Source: an uncultured Gemmiger sp.
Lineage (GTDB): Bacteria > Bacillota > Clostridia > Oscillospirales > Ruminococcaceae
Length of the DNA: 60,375 nt
Assembly: GCA_944382835.1 (NCBI GenBank)
Contig: CALWNP010000014.1
Coordinates: 1-60,375, forward strand
Reading direction: 5' to 3'
The notes beneath the pieces were generated by a model that was given only the letters and a program-made list of their open reading frames with translations, was not told the DNA's origin and searched no databases. Position 1 is the stretch's first letter, and the number at the start of each line of letters is the position of its first letter. The position numbers and the translations under genes were made by a program. Positions 1 to 7,214 of the stretch are shown in pieces.

Positions 1-564
1 ACCCTGGCCTACATGAACGCCGAAACGCTGGCGCTGACCATCGCCGAGGGCCGCACCGTCTTTTACAGCCGCAGCCGGCAGGAAATCTGGCGCAAGGGCG
101 AGACCAGCGGCAACATCCAGCGGGTGGTCTCCATCACCGCCGACTGCGACAAGGACGCCCTGGTGGTGGATGTGGTCAAGGCAGGCCCGGCCTGCCACAC
201 CGGCGCCGAAAGCTGCTTCTTCAACCCGGTCTATGTCAGTGACGAACTCAAGCAGTTCACCTGGCAGGGGCTCTATGAGCTGATCAAGGGCCGCAAGACC
301 AACCCCAAGGAGGGCAGCTACACCAGCTACCTCTTTGACAAGGGGCTGGAAAAGATCCTGAAGAAGGTGGGCGAGGAGTGCACCGAGGTGATCATCGCCG
401 GCGGCAAACGGGACAAGGAAGAGACCATCTTTGAGATCAGCGATCTGGCCTACCATGTGATGGTGCTGATGATTGAGCTGGGCATCTCGGTGGAGGACAT
501 CACCCGTGAACTGGAAAAGCGGCATGTGATCGATCACAAAGTAAAGCAGGAGAGGATGCAATAA
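1..564 (+). CDS. hisIE: Bifunctional phosphoribosyl-AMP cyclohydrolase / phosphoribosyl-ATP pyrophosphatase (5' end cut by window)
   Basis: This enzyme carries out steps two and three of histidine synthesis in the cytoplasm: hydrolysis of PR-ATP to PR-AMP and opening of the PR-AMP ring. The reading frame is open from base 1, so the N-terminus lies outside the window and the first ATG at 13 is internal. The HisI half shows [25 protein letters not shown] and ESCFF, which hold the three zinc cysteines. The HisE half starts near residue 95 and shows the acidic helix [12 protein letters not shown]. The stop overlaps the next ATG by one base (TAATG), so translation is probably coupled to the histidinol-phosphatase, and the window opens inside a his operon. 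Confidence 0.96.
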   Translation, partial: TLAYMNAETLALTIAEGRTVFYSRSRQEIWRKGETSGNIQRVVSITADCDKDALVVDVVKAGPACHTGAESCFFNPVYVSDELKQFTWQGLYELIKGRKTNPKEGSYTSYLFDKGLEKILKKVGEECTEVIIAGGKRDKEETIFEISDLAYHVMVLMIELGISVEDITRELEKRHVIDHKVKQERMQ

Positions 565-1391
565 TGGCAGGCGAATATATGCGCAGTTCCGTCCACGTTC
601 ATTCCAAGCTGTGTGACGGCAAAAACTCGTTGGAGGAGATGGCGGTGCTGGCCTGGCGCGCGGGGCTGCAGACCCTGGGCTTTTCGGGCCACAGCCATAC
701 CCCCTGCGACCTGGAATACTGCATGAGCCCGGCGCGCACCGCCCAGTACAAGGGCGAGATCGCCAAGCTGAAAAAGCAGTATGAAGGCAAGATGGACATT
801 CTCTACGGGCTGGAGTGGGATCTGTTCAGCGACGACGATCCCACCGCCTACGATTACTTCATCGGCAGTGTCCACTATGTCCGCGGCCCCAAGACCGGCC
901 GGTATTATGAGATCGACTGGCGGGAAGCGGACCTGGCGGCCTGCATCCGGGATGATTTTGACGGCGACGGCCTGGCGGTGGTGGAAGCCTACTTTGCCAA
1001 CGTGGCCAAGGTGGCGGAAAAGCACCCCACCATCCTGGGGCATTTTGATCTGATCAAAAAGATCAACGCCGGCAACAAGTTCTTTGACGAGAGCGACCCG
1101 CGGTATGCAGCGGCGGCTTCCTCCGCCCTGATGGTGGCGGCCCGCAACCGCTGCGTGCTGGAGGTGAACACCTCCTCGGTCTACCGTGGGTTCCGGGAGG
1201 ATTTCTACCCCTCCGAGGCCATCCTGAAGGAGTGGCTGGCCCTGTCGGGCAACGTGGTCATCACCGCCGATGTCCACGACGCCAAGGCGCTGACCTTCGG
1301 CTACGAGGAGGCTGCCGCCCAGCTGAAGGCCCTTGGGTATTCCAAGGTCCTTGTCCTGGGGAAGGGCGGGTTTAGTTCTTGCCCCCTGTGA
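564..1391 (+). CDS. hisJ: Histidinol-phosphatase, PHP family (HisJ/HisK type)
   Basis: It dephosphorylates histidinol phosphate, the penultimate step of histidine synthesis. The 275-residue protein has the PHP metal-binding series in order: HVHSKLCDG near residue 11, SGHSHTP, GLEWD, GSVHYV, GHFDLIKK, EVNTSS and ADVHDA. Length fits the family. ATG 564 overlaps the hisIE stop; ATG 579 (MRSSVHVH) is an alternative start. The C-terminus is odd: after the expected YSKVLVLGKGGF it runs on as SSCPL, and the stop codon lies in the loop of a CCCCC/GGGGG hairpin at the edge of the downstream repeat. The final residues may therefore come from the repeat. PHP family is certain; the substrate is inferred from the operon. 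Confidence 0.93.
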   Translation: MAGEYMRSSVHVHSKLCDGKNSLEEMAVLAWRAGLQTLGFSGHSHTPCDLEYCMSPARTAQYKGEIAKLKKQYEGKMDILYGLEWDLFSDDDPTAYDYFIGSVHYVRGPKTGRYYEIDWREADLAACIRDDFDGDGLAVVEAYFANVAKVAEKHPTILGHFDLIKKINAGNKFFDESDPRYAAAASSALMVAARNRCVLEVNTSSVYRGFREDFYPSEAILKEWLALSGNVVITADVHDAKALTFGYEEAAAQLKALGYSKVLVLGKGGFSSCPL

Positions 1392-1511
1392 GGGGGTGGG
1401 TGACGGCTGCTTGCCGTTAGGCCCGACGGGGACCGTAGGCTTCTCGCTGTCGTTGTCGGGGTGGACCACTCCGAGGACGGCATTCTTCCGAAAGCGTTCC
1501 TTTTTTGTAAC

Positions 1512-1640
1512 CGTGGTAAGGTAGTGTTTGTGCTTACCATACAGTTCCGCGCGAGACGCGGAACACCCATTTCGGAACCAACGCTGCGCGTTGGTTTGTG
1601 CATCGCGCTATGCGCGATTGCGCAGCATAGCTGCGCAGGC
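1512..1640. repeat. Insertion of packed small hairpins inside copy A
   Basis: This stretch interrupts H1 of the left unit and is absent from the matching place in copy B. It is almost entirely short inverted repeats: 1514-1539 (TGGTAAG/CTTACCA), 1544-1564 (GTTCCGCG/CGCGGAAC), 1576-1596 (AACCAACGC/GCGTTGGTT), 1602-1618 (ATCGCGC/GCGCGAT) and 1620-1636 (GCGCAG/CTGCGC). It carries no open frame of note. It looks like a nested hairpin array inserted into, or grown within, the larger element. Confidence 0.75.
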
Positions 1641-1875
1641 ACAAAAGGTTCCACCGTTTCGAGGCGGTGGACGCCCGACCAGGGTTTTCAACCCTGGACC
1701 CCTCAAAGGGTCCACCGCGGACGGACCCTTTGAGCAAGGAATGGATTAGAGAAAGGGCTTCGCCCTTTTCAAACCTTCTCTATTACTCACCACCTACGGA
1801 GGCTCCTCCGGGTACGGAATCCAAACCTAAAGGAAGGGTTTTAGAAAACACTTCCATTGTCTTCATCACAAATCA

Positions 1876-1928
1876 AAAAGCCAGAAACAACCGAGAGGCA
1901 ACACGCCTATCCATTGTTTCTGGCTTTT
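1876..1928. repeat. Conserved central hairpin of copy A
   Basis: A 15-bp perfect stem (1876-1890 with 1914-1928) encloses a 23-nt loop. The loop carries a smaller AGGC/GCCT stem around AACAC. Stem core and loop are identical to the centre of copy B at 13893-13943, while flanking sequence differs, so this is the most conserved part of the element. Confidence 0.82.
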
Positions 1929-2205
1929 GTTTTATAGAGAAGGATTATCAAGGGCGGATGCCCTTGATTTTTAAAAAGGTTTTCCTTGCTTTTTGGGTCT
2001 GTCTTTAGGCAGGCCCAAAAAGGAGTCCAGGGCGTTAGCCCTGGTCGTGCGTCCACCGCCTCGAAACCGGTGGGACTTTTTCGGTTCCTTTTTGGTCACA
2101 AAAAGGAACGCTTTCCGGCAGCAGCCGGTTTCGTGGAGGTCATCGACCTCCAAAAGGCACAGGGCCAACGGTCCCCGCCGGGCCCCGCGGCAGCCCGCCG
2201 CCCCC

Positions 2206-3276
2206 TCAGAGGTAGCTGGGCTCCTCCCTGCGATGCCCCACCAACTCGGGGTGATCCAGCACCGCTCCGGCCCCCAGGGCCACACAGTCCAGCGGCGCTT
2301 CGGCGATGTGCACCTCGATGCCGGTCTCGTTCTGGATCAGGGTGTCCAGCCCCCGCAGCAGGGCGCCGCCGCCCGACAGCATGATCCCCCGGTCGATGAT
2401 GTCGCTGGACAGCTCCGGCGGGGTACGCTCCAGGGTGTCCTTGATGGCCTCCACAATCCGCAGCAGGCTCTCGCTCATCGCCTCCCGGACCTCCTCCGAC
2501 CTGATCAGAATGTCCTTGGGCAGGCCGTCCACCAGGTTGCGGCCCTTGATCTCCATGGTGGTCTCGGGGTCCTGGGGACAGGCCGAGCCAATCTCAATCT
2601 TGATCTGCTCGGCGGTGCGCTCCCCCACCAGCAGATTATACTTGCGCTTGATGAAGCTGATGATGCTCTGGTCCAGGGTGTCGCCGGCGCAGCGGACGCT
2701 GTGGCTGGCCACAATCCCCGACAGGCTGATCACCGCCACCTCCGCGGTGCCGCCGCCGATGTCCACAATCATGCTGCCCACCGGCTCGGTGGTGGGCAGG
2801 CCCGCCCCGATGGCCGCCGCCATGGGCTCCTCAATCACCGTCACCTGGCGGGCCCCCGCCTTGGCGGCCGCCTGGCGTACCGCCCGGCGTTCCACCTCGG
2901 TCACCCCCGACGGCACACAGATCACCACCCGGGGCCGGGCAAAGGGACTGTTGCCGCAGGCCTGCCGGATGAAACTCTGCAGCATCGCCGCCGTGATGTC
3001 AAAGTCCGCGATGACCCCGTCCTTCAGCGGCCGCACCGCTACAATGGAACCCGGCGCCCGGCCGATCACCGCCTTGGCTTCATGCCCCACACTGCGCACC
3101 CGCAGCTCGTCGGTCTTGGTGTCCACCGCGACAACGCTGGGCTCCCGCATGATGATGCCGCGCCCCTTCATGTAGACCAGGGTGTTGGCGGTGCCCAGGT
3201 CGATGCCGATGTCCTTTGTAAACATATTGCGTAGTCCCTCACTGATCCGTGAAAACAGTCTTGCAAACCAATTCAT
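2206..3276 (-). CDS. mreB: Rod shape-determining protein MreB (actin homologue)
   Basis: MreB forms membrane-bound filaments that direct lateral cell-wall synthesis. The actin-fold nucleotide motifs are present: GIDLGTANTLVY near residue 25, VDIGGGTAEVAVI, and SGGGALLRGLDTL near the C-terminus. I chose the ATG at 3276, which has AAAGGAG about 12 bases upstream. It gives 356 residues with the N-terminal extension MNWFARLFSRISEGLRN, an amphipathic helix that would anchor the filament to the membrane; starting at 3225 (MFTKDIG) would lose it. The gene is last in a minus-strand run zapA, U32, dut, maf, mreB. mreC and mreD are not adjacent. The stop abuts repeat copy A. Confidence 0.96.
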   Translation of the reverse strand: MNWFARLFSRISEGLRNMFTKDIGIDLGTANTLVYMKGRGIIMREPSVVAVDTKTDELRVRSVGHEAKAVIGRAPGSIVAVRPLKDGVIADFDITAAMLQSFIRQACGNSPFARPRVVICVPSGVTEVERRAVRQAAAKAGARQVTVIEEPMAAAIGAGLPTTEPVGSMIVDIGGGTAEVAVISLSGIVASHSVRCAGDTLDQSIISFIKRKYNLLVGERTAEQIKIEIGSACPQDPETTMEIKGRNLVDGLPKDILIRSEEVREAMSESLLRIVEAIKDTLERTPPELSSDIIDRGIMLSGGGALLRGLDTLIQNETGIEVHIAEAPLDCVALGAGAVLDHPELVGHRREEPSYL

Positions 3277-3326
3277 GTTCTTCTTTCGCTCCTTTGCACC
3301 GGAACCCTGCCCGGCGCAAAAGGCCG

Positions 3327-3887
3327 TTACAGCGCGCCGAACTGCCGCAGCAGCTGCGCGGCCCGGTGGACGGGCAGCCCCATAATGTTGTAATAACACC
3401 CCACAATGCCGCAGCACCACAGGGCGGCCCGGCCCTGGATCGCATAGCCGCCCGCCTTGTCGTAGGGCTCGGGGGTGCGCACATAGGCCAAAAGCTCCTC
3501 CTCCGGGATGGGGGCAAACTGCACCTGGGTGGTCTCCACCGTGGCGGCACGCCGCCCGTTCCCGCAGACGCACACCCCCGTGTGCACCTTGTGGGTCCGC
3601 CCCGACAGCGCCCGCAGCATCCGCAGCGCGTCCGCTTCGTCCGCCGGTTTGCCAAACACCATCCCGTCACAGTCCACCACCGTGTCACAGCCCATCACGA
3701 TGTCCCCGGGGCAGAGCTCTGCCACCGCGCTGGCCTTGAGCAGGGCCAGGCTCTGGGCCAGATGGGCCGGGGTGTCCGCGACGATGCTGTGCTCATCCAC
3801 GTTGCTGGTGCGCACGGTATAGTCCGGGGTAATCAGATTCATCAGTTCCCGGCGGCGGGGGCTGCCGGATGCAAGGATCAATGCCAT
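3327..3887 (-). CDS. maf: Maf family nucleoside triphosphate pyrophosphatase
   Basis: Maf proteins hydrolyse non-canonical or modified nucleoside triphosphates and have been linked to arrest of septum formation. The 186-residue protein begins with the diagnostic ASGSPRRRELM phosphate loop. It has DTVVDCDGMVFGKP with the catalytic aspartates and KAGGYAIQG near the C-terminus. Length is normal. It lies 50 bp upstream of mreB and downstream of dut, so two house-cleaning nucleotide hydrolases are adjacent. The subfamily (dTTP/UTP versus m7GTP) was not resolved. Confidence 0.94.
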   Translation of the reverse strand: MALILASGSPRRRELMNLITPDYTVRTSNVDEHSIVADTPAHLAQSLALLKASAVAELCPGDIVMGCDTVVDCDGMVFGKPADEADALRMLRALSGRTHKVHTGVCVCGNGRRAATVETTQVQFAPIPEEELLAYVRTPEPYDKAGGYAIQGRAALWCCGIVGCYYNIMGLPVHRAAQLLRQFGAL

Positions 3888-3974
3888 GGCTCTGTCCTTT
3901 CGTCTGCAATTATAGCGGGGGAGGGGGTCGAAGGCTGGCGAACTCTTGTGGAAATGGAAAATTTTACCAATTGC

Positions 3975-4424
3975 TCAGAGCTTGCCGGTGGAGCCGAAGC
4001 CCCCGGCACCGCGATCGGTGTCCGAGAGGGTCTCGGCCTGGACAAAGGCGGCCTGATAGACCGGCGCGATGCACAGCTGGGCAATCCGCTCCCCCGGCTG
4101 GATGGTGTAGGGGGTGTCGCTGAGGTTGACGGTGGGCACCCGCAGTTCGCCGCGGTAGTCGCTGTCAATGACCCCCACCCCGTTGGCCATGCAGAGGCCG
4201 TGCTTGATGGAAAGCCCGCTGCGGGCATAGACCAGCGCCACACAGTCGGGGCCGGGCAGCTCGATGGCCAGCCCGGTGGGCACCAGCACCCGCTGCATCG
4301 GCTGCACCGTCAGGGGTTCGTCCAGCAGGGCGCAGAGATCGGCGGCCGCCGCACCAGGGGTGGCGTAGGCCGGGGCCTTGGCCCGGGGGTCCAGAAGGGT
4401 GAATTTAACCGTGAGTTGTTGCAT
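3975..4424 (-). CDS. dut: dUTP diphosphatase (trimeric dUTPase)
   Basis: It hydrolyses dUTP to dUMP, keeping uracil out of DNA and supplying dTMP synthesis. All five trimeric dUTPase motifs are visible: PGAAAADL, ARSGLSIKHGL, GVIDSDYRGELRV, GERIAQLCI and the C-terminal RGAGGFGSTG arm. The start at 4424 (MQQLTVKF) gives 149 residues, a typical length, with AAGGCAGG about seven bases upstream. It begins 25 bp after the U32 gene stop and is probably in the same transcript. Confidence 0.95.
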   Translation of the reverse strand: MQQLTVKFTLLDPRAKAPAYATPGAAAADLCALLDEPLTVQPMQRVLVPTGLAIELPGPDCVALVYARSGLSIKHGLCMANGVGVIDSDYRGELRVPTVNLSDTPYTIQPGERIAQLCIAPVYQAAFVQAETLSDTDRGAGGFGSTGKL

Positions 4425-4449
4425 GAGATACCTGCCTTGTCCTGGGCGT

Positions 4450-6558
4450 TCAATGAATGCCCATATAGTATAATCCGCGGGTAAAGTCGCTGTCAAACCC
4501 GCGACCAGCCAGAATGGCTTCCAAAATCTGGCGCACCTGCGCCGGTTCTTCGATGGTGAAGGCCGCCACCGCCAGGTCGGCGGGCAGCTCGGCCATCCGG
4601 TCCCCCATGTAAAGGGGCACCGGGTTGTAGACGGTGCGCATGCCGGCGCCGCCCGGCGCCGAACACCGCACCGGGAAATCCCGGCCCTTGCGGTCCCGCA
4701 GGGCGCCTTGGCGGTTGCAGCCGCCGCAGTCCCGCACATTGCGCAGCGGGCAGGCCCGGGTCAGCATCAGCGGGATATGCCCGTAGCAGAGGGCGGCGGT
4801 GGGGATGCCGGGGGCGATGGCCCGCATGGCGGGCAGCGGGGTCTCGGGATGGATCAGCAGCCCCTGCAGCCCCAGCGCCTTGCACCGGGCCGTCGCCATG
4901 GGGTTGGTGATGTTGAGCCCCAGCCCGCCGTAGATCGGCCAGCCCTCGGCCAGCAGCAGGTGGGCGATGTTGTTGGCTACCACCCCGCCAAAGCCCAGGT
5001 CCCTGTACCGGGCCAGCCGGTCGGCGGTGTGGGCCTCGGCGGCGCCGAAGCTGGCCCGGGGCAGTTCCAGCAGGGTTTTGGCCCGCAGCCCGGCGGGCAG
5101 CTGCTCCGCCGCGGCCAGCGGCAGAATCAGCCATTGCAGCCGGTCGGTCATCCCGGCGGGGATCTGTTCCACCGTCTCAAACCGGGCACAGAGCGCCGGG
5201 GCTTTGCTCCCGCTGCGGGCGGGGAAGCCGGGCATCACCCAGGGGCGCACCGGCAGGGGATGGAGGACGCTGCGCTTTTGCAGCAGGGTGTCCAGGGCCT
5301 GGCGGCGCAGCTCGTTGGCGGCGCTGCCGGGCAAAAACCAGGGCCCGCCCTCGCTCTCGATGCGGCAGGAGGCCGCAAAGAAGGGGGTGCCGCCGGTCTT
5401 GGAGAGGCTCTTTTCCAGGCTGGCGGTGGGATCGGTGCGGGCCGGGGCCAGGGATTCCTCCCCCTCGGGGGTGAAGTAGGCGGTGGCCTTGTTGCCGTCG
5501 GGGTCGGCGGCGGTGAGCTTGGCCCCCTCGGCGCTGAGCTCCAGCCGGAAGTCCACCGGAATCCGGGACAGTTCCCGGCGGAAGAGCTCCCGGGCCTTGG
5601 GGGTGGCAGCCCGGGTGGCGGCGGCATCGGCCTCGGTACGGACGCCGAACATCCGCCCGTCGTTGTGGCCGGTGAGATAGCCGTCGGAGAAGCCGGAGCG
5701 GGAGAAGATGTCCCGCACCAGCGCCTCGTCATAGGGCTTGCCCTCCCGGGCGGCCCGGCAGGCCGCCACGGCGGCCGCCGCGTACTCGGGGGTACGCAGC
5801 CGGCCTTCGATCTTGACGCTGGCCACCCCGGCCTCCATGAGCTGGGGCAGATGGGGGATCAGGTCCATGTCCTTCAGGCTCAGATGGCAGCTGCGGCCGG
5901 GCTGACCGGGCCGCAGACCGGGGGTGGCGTCAAAGGGCAGCCGGCAGGGACCGGCGCATCCGCCCCGGTTGCCGCTGCGGCCCCCCAGAAAGGCGCTCAT
6001 CATGCACTGGCCGCTCATGGACATGCACATCGCCCCATGGACAAAGACCTCGCACTCGATGGGGCTGGCCGCCGTGATGGCCCGGATCTCCTCCAGGCTC
6101 AGCTCCCGGGCCAGGATCACCCGGTCGTAGCCCAGTTTGGCCATCATCCGGGCCCCGGCGGGGGTGTGAATGCTCATCTGGGTGCTGCCGTGGAGGGCCA
6201 GATCGGGGGCGATCTCCTTGACCAGCTGGCCGGTGGCCAGATCATCGGCAATGATGGCATCGGCGCCGGCCTCGGCCACTGCCCGCACCGCCTGGGCCAG
6301 CCCCTCCAGCTCGGGGGCATAGACCAGGGTGTTGAGGGTGACATGCACCCGCACGCCGCGGGCGTGGCAGAAGGACACCGCCTCCCGCAGTTGATCCGGG
6401 GTGAAATTGCCCGCGCTGCGACGGGCGTTGAAACCGGTCAGGCCCAGATAAACAGCATCAGCGCCGCTTAAAACAGCGGCGCCGAGCATCTGCGCGTTGC
6501 CGGCCGGGGCCAGGATCTCCACTGCGGCGCGCGTTGTCATGGTGTGATTGTGCGGCAT
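4450..6558 (-). CDS. U32 family (peptidase-like) protein, long form
   Basis: U32 proteins were named as collagenase-like peptidases, but characterised relatives (TrhP, RlhA) act in RNA hydroxylation; an RNA-modification role is inferred here. The 702-residue protein opens with the TIM-barrel segment ILAPAGNAQMLGAAVLSGAD. It carries the complete U32 signature EVFVHGAMCMSMSGQCMMS near residue 170, followed by GGCAGPCR, giving the cysteines expected for an iron-sulfur site. The rest resembles the long form with an extra C-terminal domain (DUF3656-like). Its ATG overlaps the zapA stop by one base. ATG 6540 (MTTRAAVE) is an alternative start. Confidence 0.9.
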   Translation of the reverse strand: MPHNHTMTTRAAVEILAPAGNAQMLGAAVLSGADAVYLGLTGFNARRSAGNFTPDQLREAVSFCHARGVRVHVTLNTLVYAPELEGLAQAVRAVAEAGADAIIADDLATGQLVKEIAPDLALHGSTQMSIHTPAGARMMAKLGYDRVILARELSLEEIRAITAASPIECEVFVHGAMCMSMSGQCMMSAFLGGRSGNRGGCAGPCRLPFDATPGLRPGQPGRSCHLSLKDMDLIPHLPQLMEAGVASVKIEGRLRTPEYAAAAVAACRAAREGKPYDEALVRDIFSRSGFSDGYLTGHNDGRMFGVRTEADAAATRAATPKARELFRRELSRIPVDFRLELSAEGAKLTAADPDGNKATAYFTPEGEESLAPARTDPTASLEKSLSKTGGTPFFAASCRIESEGGPWFLPGSAANELRRQALDTLLQKRSVLHPLPVRPWVMPGFPARSGSKAPALCARFETVEQIPAGMTDRLQWLILPLAAAEQLPAGLRAKTLLELPRASFGAAEAHTADRLARYRDLGFGGVVANNIAHLLLAEGWPIYGGLGLNITNPMATARCKALGLQGLLIHPETPLPAMRAIAPGIPTAALCYGHIPLMLTRACPLRNVRDCGGCNRQGALRDRKGRDFPVRCSAPGGAGMRTVYNPVPLYMGDRMAELPADLAVAAFTIEEPAQVRQILEAILAGRGFDSDFTRGLYYMGIH

Positions 6559-6929
6559 CAGTCCGGAATGTCCTGCCGTGCGTTCAGGCGGCGGCGCAGC
6601 TCGTCCACCTGTTTGCGCAGGGCGTTGTTCTCCCGCCGGAGTTCCTCGGCGGCCATCTTGGCGCTGGCGGCGTCCTCCAGATAATCCTTGATCTGGCGGC
6701 GCATGTTGTCGGCGCTGCCGCTGGCTTTTTCCAGCTCGTCGCGGTAGTTCAATGCCGTCATGACGGCGGCGGTGGTGATGGAAACCGAGTTGGAGGAGGC
6801 CATCAGCTCGTTCATGTCAAGATTGAGGCGATCTGCCAGATTCTGCATATAGTCCTCGCTCTCGGTGGTGGCCACCACATAGCTGGAACCGCAGATGTTC
6901 AACCGTACTTTGGATGTTGACATACCCAT
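6558..6929 (-). CDS. zapA: Cell division protein ZapA-like
   Basis: ZapA bundles FtsZ protofilaments at the division ring. The 123-residue protein has the N-terminal ZapA fold (KVRLNICGSSYVVATTE, then YMQNLADRLN) and a C-terminal coiled coil from about residue 75 (EELRRENNALRKQVDELRRR). Length and layout fit the family. ATG 6929 is used; MSTSK two codons later is possible. It is first in the minus-strand run ending with mreB, linking division and elongation genes in one probable operon. Confidence 0.85.
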   Translation of the reverse strand: MGMSTSKVRLNICGSSYVVATTESEDYMQNLADRLNLDMNELMASSNSVSITTAAVMTALNYRDELEKASGSADNMRRQIKDYLEDAASAKMAAEELRRENNALRKQVDELRRRLNARQDIPD

Positions 6930-7018
6930 AAATCGGACTCCTTTGCCTGTATTTGACGGCCCGACGCGGCCGAAAAAGGCGGCGGCAGGCGGAAAGTTTC
7001 TTGAATGTGTGCACCTCT

Positions 7019-7047
7019 ATTATATAATAAAACACCAAGAAGAAAAA
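7019..7047 (-). promoter_or_regulatory. Probable sigma-A promoter for the zapA operon
   Basis: On the minus strand a perfect TATAAT (7019-7024) lies 17 bp from a weak -35 TTTTTC (7042-7047), 90 bp upstream of the zapA ATG, in a local AT-rich patch. Confidence 0.5.
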
Positions 7048-7096
7048 GACCCTTTTGTGGAAAAACGCAAAATTCTGGATGGGTGACCAAAATCTC

Positions 7097-7125
7097 TTGC
7101 GTTGTGCGATGGAATTTACTATAAT
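7097..7125 (+). promoter_or_regulatory. Probable sigma-A promoter for glgP
   Basis: TTGCGT (7097-7102), a 17-bp spacer and a perfect TATAAT (7120-7125) lie about 90 bp before the chosen glgP start. With the zapA promoter it makes a divergent promoter region. Confidence 0.5.
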
Positions 7126-7214
7126 TACTATTGTGACTCATTGTGATGCGAAATAAACCTGTTCCGGTGGGTCGGAACCTGCCGGGCGGTTCTGATAAAA
7201 AGGAGAGATTTGTT

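Larger units (their letters stand above)
1392..2205. repeat. Tandem-hairpin palindromic intergenic element, copy A (convergent hisJ/mreB)
   Basis: This 814-bp gap between convergent genes has no credible gene. It consists of two inverted units facing each other. Left unit: H0 ACGGC/GCCGT near 1404-1419, H2 1651-1670, H3 1679-1697, H4 1702-1734 and H5 1752-1768. Right unit, mirrored: H5 1947-1968, H4 1989-2022, H3 2027-2044, H2 2053-2073 and H1 2084-2109. A central hairpin sits at 1876-1928. Left H1 is interrupted by a 130-bp insertion. The right unit continues to the mreB stop, where its inverted sequence matches the left tip (GGCCCG.CGGGGACCGT.GG). The same layout recurs at 13530-14242, and a half unit at 53776-53996. 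Function is unknown; location suggests a role at 3' ends of transcripts. Confidence 0.88.

Noticed and set aside
1876-1928. Central hairpin as a retron or CRISPR-like RNA
   Set aside because: No reverse transcriptase, cas gene or regularly spaced direct repeats lie nearby; the repeats are inverted and dispersed.
1392-2205. Short open frames inside repeat copy A (60-130 codons) as genes
   Set aside because: They are broken differently in copy B, lack ribosome sites, and the DNA is explained by hairpins.
4708-6471. 587-codon plus-strand frame over the U32 gene
   Set aside because: It is an antisense shadow with G/A/Q-rich low complexity; the U32 signature is on the other strand.
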